Source: an uncultured Collinsella sp.
Lineage (GTDB): Bacteria; Actinomycetota; Coriobacteriia; Coriobacteriales; Coriobacteriaceae
Assembly (NCBI GenBank): GCA_900542085.1
Contig: UQMK01000011.1
Span: 7,144-71,143, forward strand
Direction of reading: 5' to 3'
Length of the DNA: 64,000 nucleotides
A program made the position numbers and the translations under genes. Each line of letters starts with the position of its first letter. Positions within the stretch are counted from its first letter, which is position 1. Below, one piece after another: positions 62,607 to 64,000 of this stretch. The notes beneath the pieces are model-generated. The model saw only the letters and a list, made by a program, of their open reading frames with translations, was not told the DNA's origin and did no database searches.

Positions 62607-63822
62607 ACAAGATGAGCATGGCGTCGCCAAAGCTGAAGAAGCGGTAACGCTCTTCGATAGCAGCAGCGTAGGCATCCATGATCTGGTCGCGGGTGGCAAG
62701 TGCGCTCACGAGCATCATGAGCGTGGAGCGCGGTACATGGAAGTTCGTGATCAGAGCGTCGACCACGTGATAGGTCGAGCCGGGCATGAGGTAGAGCTGC
62801 GTTGTCGCGTTCTCGTGCACCACGATGTCACCGCGGCCGAGCGTGTCAGCGCCGTCCTCGCGGCCCTCAAAATAGCGCGCCGTCACAGCCGGATCGGACA
62901 CCGGCGCCTCCGCATCGAACGCACTCTCGAGCGAACGCACTGCGGTGGTGCCGACGGCGATTACGCGGTGCCCCTCGGCCTTCGCCTTATGCACGGCGTC
63001 GACAACTTCCTGCGACACGTGGTAGCGCTCGGTGTGCATGACGTGCTGCGTAGGGTCGTCCTCCTCAACCAAGCGGAAGGTGTCGATGCCCACCTCGAGC
63101 TCAACGGCGGCAAACTTCGCACCCTTGGCCTCGATAGCGGCCATGAGCTCGGGGGTAAAGTGTAGGCCCGCCGTGGGAGCGGCAGCCGAGTGCTCCTCCT
63201 TCATGGCGTAAACGGTCTGGTACTTCTCGGGATCTCCCTCGTAATCGGTAATGTAGGGCGGCAGCGGCACGTGGCCGGCAGCATGGATGGCCTCGTCGAG
63301 CGTGCGCGGGTCGCCGGCGGCATTGCACCCGGCCGGCTCAAAGCGCACCAGGCGGCCACCGCGGCTATCAGTGACAAAGTCGACAACCTCGGCTGTCAGC
63401 ACCACGGGAGCCCCCTCGGGCGCATGGGCGCCACCGGCGCGATACTCAATCTGAGCGCCGGGCTTCAGACGCTTGCCCGGCTTGACCAGGCACTCCCAAA
63501 CGTGACCCAGCGGGTCAACATCTTCGCGGCGCTTGAGCAGCAGCGTCTCGACCACGCCACCCGAGCCGGCTTTGCGACCGATCAGGCGGGCCGGCATCAC
63601 GCGCGTCTTGTTGATGACGAGCACATCGCCTGGCTCGATATAGTCGATGATATCGCGGAAGATACGGTGCTCAACGGTACCGCCGTGCTCCAGCGGCGTT
63701 CCCGCCTGGGAGCCCTTGCGATCCACCACCAGCAGACGGCAGGAGTCACGCGGCTCGGCAGGCGCCTGGGCGATCAGTTCCTCAGGAAGGTTGTAGTCAA
63801 AATCATCGGTACGCATAGACAC
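62605..63822 (-). CDS. queA: S-adenosylmethionine:tRNA ribosyltransferase-isomerase
   Basis: 405-aa QueA, which turns preQ1 in tRNA into epoxyqueuosine using the ribosyl part of SAM. DFDYNLPEELIAQAPAEPRDSCRLLVV opens the family, with VLVINKTRVMPARLIG, HSAAAPTAGLHFTPELM, GIDTFRLVEEDDPTQHVMHTE and the C-terminal NFHVPRSTLMMLVSALA. GTG at 63822 is chosen for GGAG 8 nt upstream, although an ATG two codons later is possible. A somewhat long member of the family (usual 340-350), due to an insertion near residues 150-190. Confidence 0.96.
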   Translation of the reverse strand: MSMRTDDFDYNLPEELIAQAPAEPRDSCRLLVVDRKGSQAGTPLEHGGTVEHRIFRDIIDYIEPGDVLVINKTRVMPARLIGRKAGSGGVVETLLLKRREDVDPLGHVWECLVKPGKRLKPGAQIEYRAGGAHAPEGAPVVLTAEVVDFVTDSRGGRLVRFEPAGCNAAGDPRTLDEAIHAAGHVPLPPYITDYEGDPEKYQTVYAMKEEHSAAAPTAGLHFTPELMAAIEAKGAKFAAVELEVGIDTFRLVEEDDPTQHVMHTERYHVSQEVVDAVHKAKAEGHRVIAVGTTAVRSLESAFDAEAPVSDPAVTARYFEGREDGADTLGRGDIVVHENATTQLYLMPGSTYHVVDALITNFHVPRSTLMMLVSALATRDQIMDAYAAAIEERYRFFSFGDAMLIL

Positions 63823-63886
63823 GTCGGATTCTCCTTATATAGCTAAAGTCCGCTCTACATCCTAGCAGGCTGACGTCCCAAATGAA

Positions 63887-64000
63887 CTACTTTTTGGCGG
63901 CTTTGCGCTCGTCGCGGATGCGGGCTCGATCCATGGCCGCCTCGACGGCCGAGAATCGGCAGGCGCAATAATTCTGCCCATAACTGCCCAGCTGGGAGGT
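63887..64000 (-). CDS. queH: Epoxyqueuosine reductase QueH, C-terminal end (partial)
   Basis: Last 37 residues of a minus-strand gene cut by the window edge. GSYGQNYCACRFSAVEA matches the C-terminal iron-site segment of QueH (usually QxYCGCxxS), which reduces epoxyqueuosine to queuosine. CAC instead of CGC is a small change that keeps both Cys. Its place 65 bp upstream of queA, in the same orientation, supports the call. Confidence 0.75.
   Translation of the reverse strand, partial: TSQLGSYGQNYCACRFSAVEAAMDRARIRDERKAAKK

Noticed and set aside
1..64000. CRISPR array, tRNA, rRNA, transposase or integrase genes
   Set aside because: None was found on reading; the repeats present are palindromes or pairs, not regularly spaced arrays.

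Overview
The window is 64 kb of GC-rich bacterial DNA. It most resembles a Coriobacteriia gut actinobacterium of the Collinsella type. This is inferred from base composition, gene repertoire (ATP-type PEP carboxykinase, Tgt/QueA/QueH, Pst, DUF3800) and the many long hairpins at gene ends; no database was searched. Genes are dense, mostly with clear Shine-Dalgarno sites, and no rRNA, tRNA, CRISPR array, transposase or integrase was recognised.

Region 1 (1-6.9 kb) holds pckA (-), a multi-span flippase-like protein (+), an ApaH/PrpE-like metallophosphoesterase (-) and a CPA-type K+/H+ antiporter with two RCK_C modules (+).

Region 2 (6.9-29.7 kb, mostly minus strand) is a BREX type 1 phage-defence island, read from high to low coordinates: brxA, brxB, brxC, pglX, an AAA_13 ATPase with a CPFC zinc hook and an R-x3-E...H tail like PrrC/RloC anticodon nucleases, a 1230-aa RecQ-like helicase, a DUF3800 gene on the opposite strand, a detached C-terminal part of PglX, pglZ, brxL, an unrecognised 454-aa protein and a very acidic 75-aa protein. 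PglX is cut exactly between its SFETSxDFxxHPL segment and its ANEEELNRIF C-terminal domain, and about 7.5 kb of further defence-like genes sit in the cut. The DUF3800 gene is bracketed by two copies of a two-hairpin RNA-like element, which fits the known link between DUF3800 genes and structured RNAs.

Region 3 (30.2-43 kb) holds serC-serA, then a PD-(D/E)XK-like protein next to a truncated and frameshifted M20 peptidase remnant. A DUF1015-like gene, two tandem histidine phosphatases, a nitroreductase, a DUF308 membrane protein, a YaiI/DUF188 protein, a His-rich heavy-metal exporter and a DnaQ-like exonuclease follow. A second PD-(D/E)XK-like paralogue lies at 41.6 kb.

Region 4 (43-46.6 kb) is a metal-resistance unit: an ArsR/SmtB repressor with operators over its own promoter, an HMA metallochaperone and a P1B ATPase with a third operator copy, then a DtxR/MntR regulator. 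Region 5 (46.8-64 kb) holds a Cof-type phosphatase, an ABC-F ATPase, pstSCAB, an M20 dipeptidase, a HAD phosphatase, DegV, a LOG-family protein, tgt, an SDR, a tail-anchored coiled-coil protein, queA and the end of queH.

The spaces between genes carry an unusual set of long perfect or near-perfect hairpins. One family (TTGCGGTGRRATAG...) occurs four times with paired changes in both arms. A complex multi-stem element occurs twice (59.24-59.39 and 62.46-62.61 kb) with conserved unpaired sequence and wholly different but still complementary stems, which makes it a good candidate for an undescribed structured RNA or palindromic mobile element.
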